A stretch of 64,000 nt of DNA, taken from the NCBI RefSeq assembly GCF_030269125.1, contig NZ_BSSM01000018.1:110407-174406 (forward strand), in the 5' to 3' direction. The position numbers and the translations under genes were made by a program. The notes under the pieces were generated by a model. That model worked only from the letters and a program-made list of their open reading frames with translations. It was not told where the DNA came from and ran no database searches. Below, piece after piece: positions 1-8,646 of this stretch (its first letter is position 1; each line of letters opens with the position of its first letter). This DNA comes from Streptomyces hygroscopicus subsp. hygroscopicus (GTDB lineage: Bacteria; Actinomycetota; Actinomycetes; Streptomycetales; Streptomycetaceae).

Positions 1-1097
1 TGCTGCTTGCGCCAGCGAATGCCGGCCTCCAGGAAACCGTCGATCTCGCCGTTGAACACGGCCTCGGGGTTGCCGACTTCGTATTCGGTGCGCAGGTCCT
101 TGACCATCTGGTACGGGTGCAGCACGTACGAACGCATCTGGTTGCCCCAGGAGTTGCCACCGTCGCCCTTGAGGGCGTCCATCTTGGCCTGCTCCTCCTG
201 GCGGCGGCGCTCCAGCAGCTTGGCCTGGAGGACGTTCATCGCGGTGGCGCGGTTCTGGATCTGCGACCGCTCGTTCTGGCAGGAGACCACGATGCCGGTC
301 GGGAGGTGGGTGATGCGGACCGCGGAGTCGGTCGTGTTGACGCCCTGGCCGCCGGGACCGGAGGAACGGTAGACGTCGATGCGCAGCTCGGACTCGTCGA
401 TCTCGACGTGGTCGGACTGCTCGACCACCGGCAGCACCTCGACACCGGCGAAGGACGTCTGGCGGCGGCCCTGGTTGTCGAAGGGCGAGATGCGCACCAG
501 GCGGTGGGTGCCCTGCTCGACGGAGAGGGTGCCGTAGGCGTACGGCACCTTCACGGCGAAGGTGGTCGACTTGATGCCGGCCTCTTCGGCGTACGAGGTC
601 TCGATCAGCTCCGTCTTGTAGCCGCGCTGCTCGGCCCAGCGCAGGTACATGCGCTGGAGCTTCTCGGCGAAGTCGGCGGCGTCGACGCCGCCGGCCTCGG
701 CGCGGATGTTGACCAGCGCCTCACGGGAGTCGTACTCGCCGGACAGGAGGGTACGGACCTCCATCTCGTCCAGCGCCTTGCGTACGGCGGTCAGCTCGGA
801 CTCGGCCTCGGCGCGGGTGTCCGGGTCGTCCTCCTCCTCGGCCATCTCGAAGAGGACCGCGAGGTCGTCGATGCGGCCACGCAGCGCTTCCGCCTTCCTG
901 ACCTCGGCCTGGAGGTGGGAGAGCTTGCTGGTGATCTTCTGCGCCTCGTCCGGGTTGTCCCACAGGGACGGGGCCGCCGCCTGCTCCTCGAGCGCGGCGA
1001 TATCTGCCCTCATCTTGTCGAGGTCCAGGACGGCCTCGATCGACTCCATGGTCGAGGAGAGGGACTTCAGCTCTTCGGAAACATCGACGACTGCCAC
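1..1097 (-). CDS. prfB: peptide chain release factor 2 (3' end cut by window edge)
   Basis: RF2 acts on the ribosome at UGA and UAA stop codons and triggers peptidyl-tRNA hydrolysis. The frame reads through without interruption from a GTG at 1097 to the window edge, about 365 residues, so only the last few codons are missing. The stop-recognition tripeptide SPF lies near residue 203 and the universally conserved GGQ motif near residue 248 (SGPGGQGVN). The programmed +1 frameshift found near codon 25 of many prfB genes is absent: that stretch reads VLDLDKMRAD with no in-frame TGA, so the classical autoregulation is not used here. No Shine-Dalgarno sequence precedes the GTG. A -10-like TACGCT ends 6 nt upstream, so the message is probably leaderless. 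Confidence 0.96.
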   Translation of the reverse strand, partial: MAVVDVSEELKSLSSTMESIEAVLDLDKMRADIAALEEQAAAPSLWDNPDEAQKITSKLSHLQAEVRKAEALRGRIDDLAVLFEMAEEEDDPDTRAEAESELTAVRKALDEMEVRTLLSGEYDSREALVNIRAEAGGVDAADFAEKLQRMYLRWAEQRGYKTELIETSYAEEAGIKSTTFAVKVPYAYGTLSVEQGTHRLVRISPFDNQGRRQTSFAGVEVLPVVEQSDHVEIDESELRIDVYRSSGPGGQGVNTTDSAVRITHLPTGIVVSCQNERSQIQNRATAMNVLQAKLLERRRQEEQAKMDALKGDGGNSWGNQMRSYVLHPYQMVKDLRTEYEVGNPEAVFNGEIDGFLEAGIRWRKQ

Positions 1098-1103
1098 GGT
1101 TCA

Positions 1104-1109
1104 AGCGTA
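1104..1109 (-). promoter_or_regulatory. -10-like hexamer for leaderless prfB
   Basis: TACGCT on the minus strand fits the TANNNT consensus and is separated from the prfB GTG by exactly 6 nt. A transcript starting at the start codon would have no 5' UTR. No convincing -35 element was found. Confidence 0.4.
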
Positions 1110-1160
1110 ACGGCTGTGGCAAGCGACATCCGCCGCGCTGCTCTCGCGGGGGCCCTGCCC

Positions 1161-1184
1161 ACCCGCCCGTCCGACCGGGCGGGT
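1161..1184 (-). terminator. hairpin between pkaB and prfB
   Basis: A perfect 9-bp stem (1161-1169 with 1176-1184, GC-rich, 6-nt loop) lies upstream of prfB and downstream of pkaB. There is no U-tract, as is common for streptomycete terminators. It could end pkaA-pkaB transcription or act on read-through into prfB. Confidence 0.4.
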
Positions 1185-1380
1185 GGAGATGACAGCCGGG
1201 GCCGAGGGGGTCCGGGCCGGCCGGGTGGGAGGCGGGGGTTGCCCGGCCGGCCGACCGGGCACGGGCCGCGTGGCCTCGACCGGAGGGGAGGGCGGGGTAC
1301 GGCGAGGGCGGAGTGGCGTACCTCTCACGAGACGAATCGGTCGCGCCGGGGCCGGAACCTCCGGGCTCCGGCGGCAAAGG

Positions 1381-1650
1381 GCGGGCGGGAGAAGAGGGTC
1401 GGGGCACGCCGGGGCACGCAGCGGGAGACGATGCGGTCACACCGAGGGGACGACACCTCCCAGCCGACCGAGACGGGCAGGCGGGCGGGAAGAGAGAGAC
1501 AAGGCACGCCGGGGCACCCCGCAACACACGACACGGCCGCACCGGAGGACGACGCCTCCCGGCCGACCAGGACCGGCAGGCGGGCGGGACAAGAGGGGGC
1601 AGGGCACGCCGGGACCGCAGGAGACGGCGCGGACGGCGCGGACGACGCCG
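1381..1650. repeat. degenerate 99-100 bp tandem repeat, about 2.7 copies
   Basis: Units begin with GCGGGCGGGA at 1381, 1481 and 1580. Each continues with an AAGAG-type purine run, a GGCACGCCGGGGCAC-like block, a CACACCGAGG or GCACCGGAGG block and a CTCCCxGCCGACC block. The third unit loses similarity around 1630-1650. The array fills most of the 560-bp gap (1098-1657) between the pkaB stop and the prfB start. I see no convincing gene in that gap. Confidence 0.75.
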
Positions 1651-1657
1651 CCGCCCC

Positions 1658-2887
1658 TCATGGCGCCGACGTCGTGGACCCCGGCCTCGGCGACCCGTCC
1701 GGACCGTCCGACGTCGCCCACCACGCGCCGACCGACACCAGCGCCGCCACGGCCACCCCGGCCACGCCCAGCGTGATGCGCCGCCGCCGTACCGCCGCGC
1801 GGTGCTTCGCCGAGCCCGGCCGGGGCGCGCCCGTGGGCCGCGGCGCGCGGGCCGTCCCGTGGGCGCCGCCGGCCAGCTCGTCCGGTGCCGGTACCCGCAT
1901 CGAGGTGTGCGTGTCCCGGTTGGAGTCCGGCCGGGCGCCCTGGACGAGCGAGACCGCCCCCCGGCGACGTACCGGCTCTCCCCCCGCGGGAGCCGTCGGC
2001 GCCGGTTCCTCCTCGGCCGCCTCCTCCGAGAGGTCCGGCTCGTCCACGTCCAGCGGCGGCAGCCCGGCCAGTGTCGGCAACTGCTCCCGCAGCCGCGCGG
2101 CCAGCTCCGACGCCCGCAACCGGGACGCCGGCGCCTTGGCGAGACACTGCACGATCAGCTGCCACAGCTCCTCGGGGATACCGGGCAGCGGGACCACGGT
2201 CTCGGTGACGTGGCGGCGCAGCACCGCGCCCGGGTGCCCGCCGCCGAACGGGGTGAAGCCCGCCAGCAGCTCGTACAGCACCGTGGCCAGCGCGTAGATG
2301 TCGACGGAGGCCCGCGGGGGCAGCCCCTCCACGATCTCGGGGGCGAGGTAGTCCGGCGTACCGATGATCTTCGTGGCCCGCGTCCGCCGCGGCGCGTCGA
2401 TCAGCTTGGCCACGCCGAAGTCGGTCAGCAGCGCCGGGTGCGCCCCGCCGGGGCCGAGCGGGCCCTGCATGTCGAGGAGGACGTTCTCCGGTTTCACGTC
2501 CCGGTGCACGACCCCGGCCGCGTGCGCCGCGGCCAGCGCGTCCGCGACGTCCGCGACGATCGCCACCGCCGCCTCGGGTGCCAGCCTGCGCTCCCGCTCC
2601 AGGCGGGTGCGCAGGTCCGTGCCGCGCACCAGGTCCATCACCAGGGCCAGGTCGTTGCCGTCGACCACCAGGTCGCGCACGGTGACGATGTGCGGGTGCT
2701 CCAGCCCGAGCAGCGCCGTGCGCTCCTGGACGAAGCGCCCGACCAGCTCCTGGTCCGAGGCGAGGTCCTCCCGCAGCAGCTTGATCGCGACGGGCCCCTC
2801 GGGCCCCTCGCCCAGCCACACCGTGCCGGCGCTGCCCCGCCCCAGGATCTGGTTCGCGGTGTACCGGCTGCCGATCTTCCGTGCCAA
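1658..2887 (-). CDS. pkaB: membrane Ser/Thr protein kinase PkaB-like
   Basis: A eukaryotic-type (Hanks) kinase of 409 residues. The N-terminal kinase domain carries the glycine loop GRGSAGTV, the ATP-binding lysine (VAIK, residue 36), the catalytic loop HRDVKPEN (128-135) and the metal-binding DFG (156-158). A Pro/Ala/Arg-rich juxtamembrane linker follows, then one transmembrane helix (about 371-392) and a 17-residue external tail with no PASTA or other sensor domain. The start is TTG at 2887, preceded by TAGGAG at 5-nt spacing. It lies 112 bp downstream of the pkaA-like gene on the same strand, so co-transcription is likely. The paired order matches S. coelicolor pkaA-pkaB, which is the basis for the symbol. 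Confidence 0.88.
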   Translation of the reverse strand: MARKIGSRYTANQILGRGSAGTVWLGEGPEGPVAIKLLREDLASDQELVGRFVQERTALLGLEHPHIVTVRDLVVDGNDLALVMDLVRGTDLRTRLERERRLAPEAAVAIVADVADALAAAHAAGVVHRDVKPENVLLDMQGPLGPGGAHPALLTDFGVAKLIDAPRRTRATKIIGTPDYLAPEIVEGLPPRASVDIYALATVLYELLAGFTPFGGGHPGAVLRRHVTETVVPLPGIPEELWQLIVQCLAKAPASRLRASELAARLREQLPTLAGLPPLDVDEPDLSEEAAEEEPAPTAPAGGEPVRRRGAVSLVQGARPDSNRDTHTSMRVPAPDELAGGAHGTARAPRPTGAPRPGSAKHRAAVRRRRITLGVAGVAVAALVSVGAWWATSDGPDGSPRPGSTTSAP

Positions 2888-2999
2888 GACTGCTCCTACA
2901 GACGCGTGTTGCCGACAAAACTACGCGTCCGGCGAGCCAACCTTCACCGCGGCGACGGAAATCACCCGCCAGATGTCGACAAATCCCCTATCTCGCGGG

Positions 3000-4718
3000 T
3001 CAGTTGCCGCTGCCCAGGTTCTTCACCCAGCCGCTCACCTGGCCCGCCCAGTGGGTCACCTCGTGCCAGTAGCCGCGGCCCTGGCCGACCCAGGTGTGCA
3101 GCGGCGTCAGCTCCCAGATGAGCCAGCTCGCCACCACCAGGATGACGATCGTGAACAGGCAGCCCTTCAGGCAGCCGAGCCCGGGGATCTTCATCGGGTT
3201 GGCGCTGCGCTGCCGCGGCGCCCGGGGCTCCCGCGCGGGCCGCTGAGGCTCCTGGGGGCGCTGGGGCTGCCGCGGCGGGGCGTACTGCTGGGGCTGGTGC
3301 TGCTGCGGCTGCTGCTGGGGCGCGTAGCCGTACCCCTGCTGCCGTCCGCGCGGCTGCGGCTGCTGCCGGCGCGGCTGCGGTGCCTGCCGCGGCTGCTGCT
3401 GGGGGCGCGCGACCTGCCGCTGGGGCCGGTGGTGCAGCGGGTCGTCCTCCGGGGAGAGGTACTGCACCTGCGTCTGCTCATTGCGGTCCCGGGCTGCCCG
3501 CAACTGGTTCTGCCAGGGGTGCGGCTGGTCGGGTCCCGGTCCCTGCGGTCCGGTGTTCGGCAGCACGGCCGTCGGGTCGGCCGCACCGGTGTGCGGCAGG
3601 ACGGCGGTGGGGTCCGCGGCGCCGGCGGGGCCGGCGGTGTGCGGCAGGACGGCGGTGGGGTCCGCGGCGCCCGCGGGCCCGGCGGTGTGCGGCAGGACGC
3701 TGGTGGCGCCGTTCGGGTCGTACGACCCCTGCGGCGCGTTCGTCGGCAGCACCTGCGTGGGGTCCGCGGCGCCGACGGGACCCGGCTCGCCCGGCACCGG
3801 GGCCGGGGCCGGGTCGGGGGCGAGCAGCGCGCCGACGCCCTCGGCCGCCGTGATCTGGGCGGCGTTCGCGTGCACCCCGACGCCCTGGGCGACGACCCGC
3901 AGGCCGCGCGCGAGGTTCTCGGCGCTGGGCCGCTCCAGGGGGTTCTTGCGCAGGCAGCGCTCGATGACCGTCCACAGCGGGTCCGGGACGGTGGAGGGCC
4001 GGCGCGGCTCCGCGCTGAGGTGCTGGTGCAGCACTTCGAGCGAGGTGCCGCCGGAGAACGGCGGACGGCCGGTGACCAGCTCGTACAGCAGGATGCCGGC
4101 GCCGTAGACGTCCACGGCGGAGGTCTGCGGGCGGCCCTCGGCGGACTCCGGCGCGACGTACGCGGGCGTTCCGACGAACTCCTGGGTGCGGGTCAGGCCC
4201 GGGGAGTCGGCGAGGCGGGCGATGCCGAAGTCGGTCAGCATCGGGTGCATCTCGCCGTCCTGCTGTCGCAGCAGCACGTTGGCGGGCTTCAGGTCGCGGT
4301 GGACGACCCCGTCGGCGTGGCTGGCGGCGAGCGCGTCGGCGACCTGCGCGGTCAGCAGCGCGGCGGCGACCGGCGTCAGGGGGCCGTTCTCGCGCAGGTA
4401 GCGGTGCAGGTCGGGGCCGTCGACCAGGTCCATGACCAGCGCCAGCAGCTCGCCCTCCACGACCAGGTCGCGGACCCGGACGATGTTCGGGTGGGTGAGC
4501 CGGAGCAGGACGGAGCGCTCGCGCAGGAAGCGCATCACGATGTCCGGGTCGCCGGCCAGCTCCTCCTTCAGGACCTTGATCGCGACCGTTTCGCCCGGCT
4601 GGCCGGGTACGGCCGCTTCCTCGCCCGCGGTCTCGCGCTGGCGGGCACGCCAGACGGTGCCTGTGGCGCCGCGTCCGAGCGGCTCCTCAAGCAGGTACTT
4701 GCTGCCGACTGGCCGCAC
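3000..4718 (-). CDS. pkaA: membrane Ser/Thr protein kinase PkaA-like
   Basis: A eukaryotic-type Ser/Thr kinase of 572 residues. The kinase domain spans about 1-270, with the glycine loop GRGATGTV, lysine 48 (VAIK), HRDLKPAN at 140-147 and DFG at 163-165. About 240 residues of linker follow. The linker holds a run of ADPTAVLPHTAGPAGA-type units, then a Gln/Pro/Arg-rich stretch. A transmembrane helix lies at about 518-537, with a short external tail and no PASTA domain. I chose GTG 4718 because GGGAG sits 8 nt upstream. An in-frame ATG at 4760 would add 14 residues but has no ribosome site. It is probably the first gene of a pkaA-pkaB unit, divergent from the FHA/FtsK-like gene. Confidence 0.88.
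   Translation of the reverse strand: MRPVGSKYLLEEPLGRGATGTVWRARQRETAGEEAAVPGQPGETVAIKVLKEELAGDPDIVMRFLRERSVLLRLTHPNIVRVRDLVVEGELLALVMDLVDGPDLHRYLRENGPLTPVAAALLTAQVADALAASHADGVVHRDLKPANVLLRQQDGEMHPMLTDFGIARLADSPGLTRTQEFVGTPAYVAPESAEGRPQTSAVDVYGAGILLYELVTGRPPFSGGTSLEVLHQHLSAEPRRPSTVPDPLWTVIERCLRKNPLERPSAENLARGLRVVAQGVGVHANAAQITAAEGVGALLAPDPAPAPVPGEPGPVGAADPTQVLPTNAPQGSYDPNGATSVLPHTAGPAGAADPTAVLPHTAGPAGAADPTAVLPHTGAADPTAVLPNTGPQGPGPDQPHPWQNQLRAARDRNEQTQVQYLSPEDDPLHHRPQRQVARPQQQPRQAPQPRRQQPQPRGRQQGYGYAPQQQPQQHQPQQYAPPRQPQRPQEPQRPAREPRAPRQRSANPMKIPGLGCLKGCLFTIVILVVASWLIWELTPLHTWVGQGRGYWHEVTHWAGQVSGWVKNLGSGN
3549..3716 (-). repeat. 16-codon internal repeats in pkaA linker
   Basis: Near-identical 48-bp units encode ADPTAVLPHTAGPAGA twice in a row. 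They are flanked by shorter or diverged versions (ADPTAVLPNTG, ADPTAVLPHTG, TSVLPHTAGPAGA, ADPTQVLPTNAPQG). Each unit offers one or two threonines beside the kinase domain, which could be autophosphorylation sites (inference). Confidence 0.8.
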
Positions 4719-5090
4719 GTCACGCGCTCCCTGCTGCTTGCTGATGCTTGCTGCCTGCATACCGGATGTTCCGACCCACTGTAGTGCCGCCCGGCAGGGC
4801 ACCACATGAGCGTTCCCGAGCAGGTTCGAAGGAAAGACGCGCGTCTTCGGCTCGTGGTTGCCGGAAGCAGTCGGAGAGGGGACGTGACCGATCTCAACTG
4901 ATCGCCGGCGTGGTCCACGTCAGGCATTTTTGGGGGCAGAGCCGACCAATCAAGATCACTTCGCACCGGGTGGCGGGCACGGTGTCGGCGTCAGGTGCGA
5001 GGATGCTTCCCGTACTGGCCGACGTGCTCGTGTGGGGTGGGGGGTAGTCCGCGCCCGCGCAGACCCGCGCAGAAGGGACCGCTGACGCCG
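4719..5090. other. divergent regulatory region between pkaA and the FHA/FtsK-like gene
   Basis: 372 bp with no supported gene. It contains a perfect 14-bp palindrome AAGACGCGCGTCTT at 4834-4847 and a short AT-rich stretch near 4924-4960. Promoters for both flanking genes must lie here or within the upstream coding ends, but I cannot place -35/-10 pairs with confidence. Confidence 0.5.
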
Positions 5091-8000
5091 ATGCAGATCC
5101 GGCTGACCGTCGTAGACCCGCTGGGCCCGCCCCCGCAGCGGGGCGCGAGCCGCGACGTGCTGGTCACGGCGCCCGCGGGCACCGACCTCGCCGCGGTCGC
5201 GTCCGCGCTGGCCGGAGCGGTCACCGGGGAGGGCGCGGGGCGCGACACCGGGGGCGCGGCGGTCGTGCTGTACGCCGGTGCCGAGCGGCTCGATCCGCGC
5301 CGCGCCGTTCTCGGCGAGCCGCCGCTGGTCGACGGCGCCGTACTGTCCCTGGGCGCCCCCGCGGCCGCCGAGCCGCATCCCGAGCCGGACGACGCGCCCA
5401 CGCAGTTGCACGTGGTGGCGGGGCCGGACGCGGGCGGGGTGCATCTGCTGCACGGCGGCCGGATCACGGTCGGGCGCTCCGCGGACGCGGATGTGCCGCT
5501 GGACGATCCCGACGTGTCGCGCCTGCACTGCGCGGTGACGGTGGCCGCGGACGGGCGGGTGTCCGTCGCGGACCTCGGCTCCACGAACGGTACGACGCTG
5601 GACGGCACCCCGATCGGGGAGCGGCCGGTACCGGTCCCCGCCGGGGGGCTGCTGCGGATCGGGGAGTCGGCGCTGCGAGTCGCTCCCGGCGGGCCGCGGG
5701 TGCGGCTGCCGGTGGTCGCGGACGGAGAGGGGTGTGTGCGGGTCGGGTCCGCCGCGAGTACGGGGGCGGCCGGGTTCCCGCCCGCCCCGGACGCCTTGCC
5801 GGGCGAGATCCCGGCGTCCGCCGGTCACGGCGGCTCGGGGCCCGCGGCGGACGGTGCCGGGGGGACCGGGGGGACCGGACACGCTTACGGCGCCGCCTCG
5901 TGGGGAGCCGTCGAGGCCGGTGCTCCCCGCGGCGCCGGGGAACTCGCCGTACAGGGTGGGGACACGCACGCGGGGCGGTTCGGGGTCGGCGGCGGGGCGC
6001 AGAGCGTTCGGCGGCGGGGACTCGGGGCCTGGGCCCGGCGGTTGGCCGGTGGGCGCGGGGAGCAGCCGCCCGGCGCGGAGCCGTACGGCGACGGGACCGC
6101 GGCCGGCGGCACCCCGGACACCGGTGCCCCCCGGCGGCCGGACACCTGGCCGGACCCCGCCGCGCTGCTGCTGACGGCGCTCGGCCCCGGCCCCCGCCTG
6201 TGGGAGCGGGGCCCCGGACACCCGGAGGCGCTGACCGTGCGGCTCGGCACCGCCGACCGGAGCACGCCGGACGGCTCGGGCCTGCTGCCCGCCGTGCCGG
6301 TGACCGCCGCGCTGCGGGAGGCGGGCTCGCTGGGCCTCGCCGGTCCCCGGCCCCGGCTGTCCGGCCTGACCCGCGCGGTGCTGGCCCAGCTGGCCGCGCT
6401 GCACTCCCCCGACCTGCTGGAGATCGTGCTCATCAGCGCCGACGGCTCCCGTCCCGTCGAGGAGCGCACGGCCGAGTGGTCCTGGCTGGGCTGGCTCCCG
6501 CACGTCCGCCCGAACCACGGCCAGGACTGCCGCCTCCTGCTCGCCTACGACCGCGAGCAGGCCGCCGCCCGCGCGGAGGAACTGCTGCGCCGGGTGGACG
6601 ACTTCACGGCGCGCGGCCGCCGGGACGCGCACCCCCACCCGGCCCCTCCGCAAGGCTCGGCGGCCTCGCGGACGCGCCCGCACGCGGTGCCGTACGACAC
6701 CCCGCTGATCCCCCACCAGGCCCAGGCCCCGGGCGCCCCCGGCGCCCCGCGGACGCAGGGCCGCGGCGGCGAGTCCGCGCCCACCGCCCCTCTCGGCACC
6801 CCGGCCCGCGGGGCCCTGTCGCCCGCTTTCGGCGCGCCCGCGCGGAGCGCCGCCCCGGGGGCCGCCCCCTCCCCGCGCCGCCCCTCCTGGGCCAAGGACG
6901 AAGCCGACCTCGGCGGCACCGGCTTCCCCGGCCCCTACACGGTCGTCGTGGTCGACGGCGACCCCGGCGGCACCGGTCTGCAAGAGGCCCTGGCCCGCCT
7001 GGCCGTGGCGGGCCCCCGGGCCGGAGTGCACGTGGTGTGCCTGGCCGAGGTGTCCGCCTCCTCGGCCGTCTCCCCCGTGGCGCGGACCTACGAGGCGGCG
7101 TGCGCCGTGACGCCCACCCTGCGGCACTGCGGCGCCGTGGCCCTGCTCGGCGGGGACGTGGCCGGCACGCTCCAGCTGATGCGGGTCGCGCCGGGCGGCC
7201 CCGTGGAGCCCGGGGTGGCCGCCACCGTGGACGCGGTGTCCCCGGCGTGGGCGGAGCGGTTCGCGCGGGCGCTGGCGCCGATGCGGCCGGACGGCCCGGC
7301 CGGTGCGGGGCACGCGCGGGTGGCGACTCCGCTGCCCCCGTCGGCGCGGCTGCTGGACGAGTTGGGGCTCGCCCGCGCCACCCCGGCCTCGCTGATGGCC
7401 CGTTGGGCGGACGCGGCGGACGACCCGGAGGCGCTGGGCGGCCGGGCCCGCGCCGTGCTCGGCGCCGGCCCGCACGGCCCGGTCACCGCGGACCTGGTGG
7501 CCGACGGCCCGCATCTGCTGATCGAGGGGCCGGCCGGCAGCGGCCGTACCGAACTGCTGCGGGCCGTCGTGGCCTCGCTGGCCGCCGCCGAACGCCCGGA
7601 CCGGCTCGGCATGGTGCTCATCGACGGCCGGGACGGTGTCGGCACGGGCAGCGGGCGCAACGAGGGCCTGCGGGTCTGCGTGGAGATACCCCACGTGACG
7701 ACGCACCTGATCGCCAACGATCCCGTCCGGATGCGGGAGTTCGCGCAGTCGCTCAGCGCCGAGCTGAAGCGGCGCGCGGAGCTGCTGGGCCGCACCGACT
7801 TCGCGCAGTGGCACGCGGGACAGGCGGTCTCCGGCCGTGTCGTCGCGCAGCGCACCCCGGCCGGCGCGGGGGACATCGAGGCGCCCCCCAGCTCCACGCT
7901 GCGGCTCCGTCCCGGCGCGGCGGCACGTCAACGCGCCGAGGCCGTACCGCCGTTGCCCCGGCTCGTGGTGGTCGTCGACGACCTGGACGCGCTGGTCTCC

Positions 8001-8462
8001 CCCGCGCTCGGCGCCCCGGGCCGGCCCGCCGCGGGCTCGGTGATGCGGGCGCTGGAGGCGGTGGCCCGGGAGGGCGAGCGGCTGGGCGTGCACCTGGTGG
8101 CGGCGACCGGCGCGAACGGCCGTACGGCGGAGAGCGAACCGGCCCGCCGGGCCACCCTCCGCGTCACCCTGGCGGCCCCCCAGCAGGGCCCCGACGAACC
8201 GGCCCCGGGCCGTGGCGGGTTGACGCGCCCGGACGGCCGCTCCGTGGAGTTCCAGGCCGGCCGTGTCACCGGCCGCATCCCCCGCACCGCGACCCAGCGC
8301 CCCACGGTCGTGCCCCTGGACTGGCACCGCATGGGCGATCCCCCGACCCGCCGCCCCGTCCGCGAACTCGGCAACGGCCCCACCGACCTGGCCCTCCTGG
8401 CCAGCGCCGTGGAACGCGCCGCCCGCCAGGTCGCGGCAGCTCAGGTGCCGTCCCTGCTGTAG
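5091..8462 (+). CDS. FHA domain plus FtsK/EccC-like ATPase protein
   Basis: About 1123 residues. Residues 103-192 form a forkhead-associated domain with the expected GRS...SRLHC...LGSTNGT signature, which binds phosphothreonine. The middle (about 340-500) resembles the region preceding the ATPase modules of type VII EccC/YukB proteins. The last third is an FtsK/SpoIIIE-type module with Walker A-like GPAGSGRTEL (about 813-822) and Walker B-like VVVVDDLDAL (about 959-968). The Walker lysine is replaced by arginine, so hydrolysis may be weak or lost. No transmembrane segment is evident. GGGA 12 nt upstream supports the ATG at 5091. Its position beside two Ser/Thr kinases suggests it reads their phosphorylation (inference). 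Lack of adjacent WXG100 genes argues against a complete secretion system here. Confidence 0.75.
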   Translation: MQIRLTVVDPLGPPPQRGASRDVLVTAPAGTDLAAVASALAGAVTGEGAGRDTGGAAVVLYAGAERLDPRRAVLGEPPLVDGAVLSLGAPAAAEPHPEPDDAPTQLHVVAGPDAGGVHLLHGGRITVGRSADADVPLDDPDVSRLHCAVTVAADGRVSVADLGSTNGTTLDGTPIGERPVPVPAGGLLRIGESALRVAPGGPRVRLPVVADGEGCVRVGSAASTGAAGFPPAPDALPGEIPASAGHGGSGPAADGAGGTGGTGHAYGAASWGAVEAGAPRGAGELAVQGGDTHAGRFGVGGGAQSVRRRGLGAWARRLAGGRGEQPPGAEPYGDGTAAGGTPDTGAPRRPDTWPDPAALLLTALGPGPRLWERGPGHPEALTVRLGTADRSTPDGSGLLPAVPVTAALREAGSLGLAGPRPRLSGLTRAVLAQLAALHSPDLLEIVLISADGSRPVEERTAEWSWLGWLPHVRPNHGQDCRLLLAYDREQAAARAEELLRRVDDFTARGRRDAHPHPAPPQGSAASRTRPHAVPYDTPLIPHQAQAPGAPGAPRTQGRGGESAPTAPLGTPARGALSPAFGAPARSAAPGAAPSPRRPSWAKDEADLGGTGFPGPYTVVVVDGDPGGTGLQEALARLAVAGPRAGVHVVCLAEVSASSAVSPVARTYEAACAVTPTLRHCGAVALLGGDVAGTLQLMRVAPGGPVEPGVAATVDAVSPAWAERFARALAPMRPDGPAGAGHARVATPLPPSARLLDELGLARATPASLMARWADAADDPEALGGRARAVLGAGPHGPVTADLVADGPHLLIEGPAGSGRTELLRAVVASLAAAERPDRLGMVLIDGRDGVGTGSGRNEGLRVCVEIPHVTTHLIANDPVRMREFAQSLSAELKRRAELLGRTDFAQWHAGQAVSGRVVAQRTPAGAGDIEAPPSSTLRLRPGAAARQRAEAVPPLPRLVVVVDDLDALVSPALGAPGRPAAGSVMRALEAVAREGERLGVHLVAATGANGRTAESEPARRATLRVTLAAPQQGPDEPAPGRGGLTRPDGRSVEFQAGRVTGRIPRTATQRPTVVPLDWHRMGDPPTRRPVRELGNGPTDLALLASAVERAARQVAAAQVPSLL

Positions 8463-8508
8463 GAGGACCGGAAGCCCCGACGCGCCCCCGAGAAAGGCGC
8501 ATACGCCC

Positions 8509-8530
8509 CCGGTCACGACCCGGTCACGAT
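8509..8530 (+). promoter_or_regulatory. 11-bp direct repeat upstream of sugar ABC operon
   Basis: CCGGTCACGA occurs twice with an 11-bp period (8509 and 8520), one helical turn apart and about 120 bp before the lipoprotein start. Direct repeats of 11 bp are typical of OmpR-type response-regulator sites such as streptomycete PHO boxes. The match to any known box is loose, so the regulator is unknown. Confidence 0.35.
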
Positions 8531-8646
8531 CACCCCGCCCCGCACGCAGGCGCTCTTGCCCCGCCTCCGTGGCGCGGCGTACACCGGACCGCACGGGCAG
8601 TGTTCCGACGTTCAACGGTGAAGGACGAACGACGAACGGGGAAGTG

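Noticed and set aside
1325..1542. Short minus-strand frames within the tandem repeat encoding Cys/Pro/Arg-rich peptides
   Set aside because: They arise from the repeat itself, lack starts with ribosome sites and lack the strong third-position GC pattern of local genes.
1381..1650. CRISPR array
   Set aside because: The repeat period is about 100 bp, units are degenerate with no short identical repeats separated by unique spacers, and no cas genes are present.
117..2297. Plus-strand open frame across prfB, the tandem repeat and pkaB
   Set aside because: It crosses two real genes and the repeat on the opposite strand, has no ribosome site, and gives a low-complexity product.
5091..8462. Complete type VII secretion locus
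   Set aside because: Only an FtsK/EccC-like protein is present. No WXG100, EccB, EccD or mycosin genes are nearby, and Walker A is degenerate.
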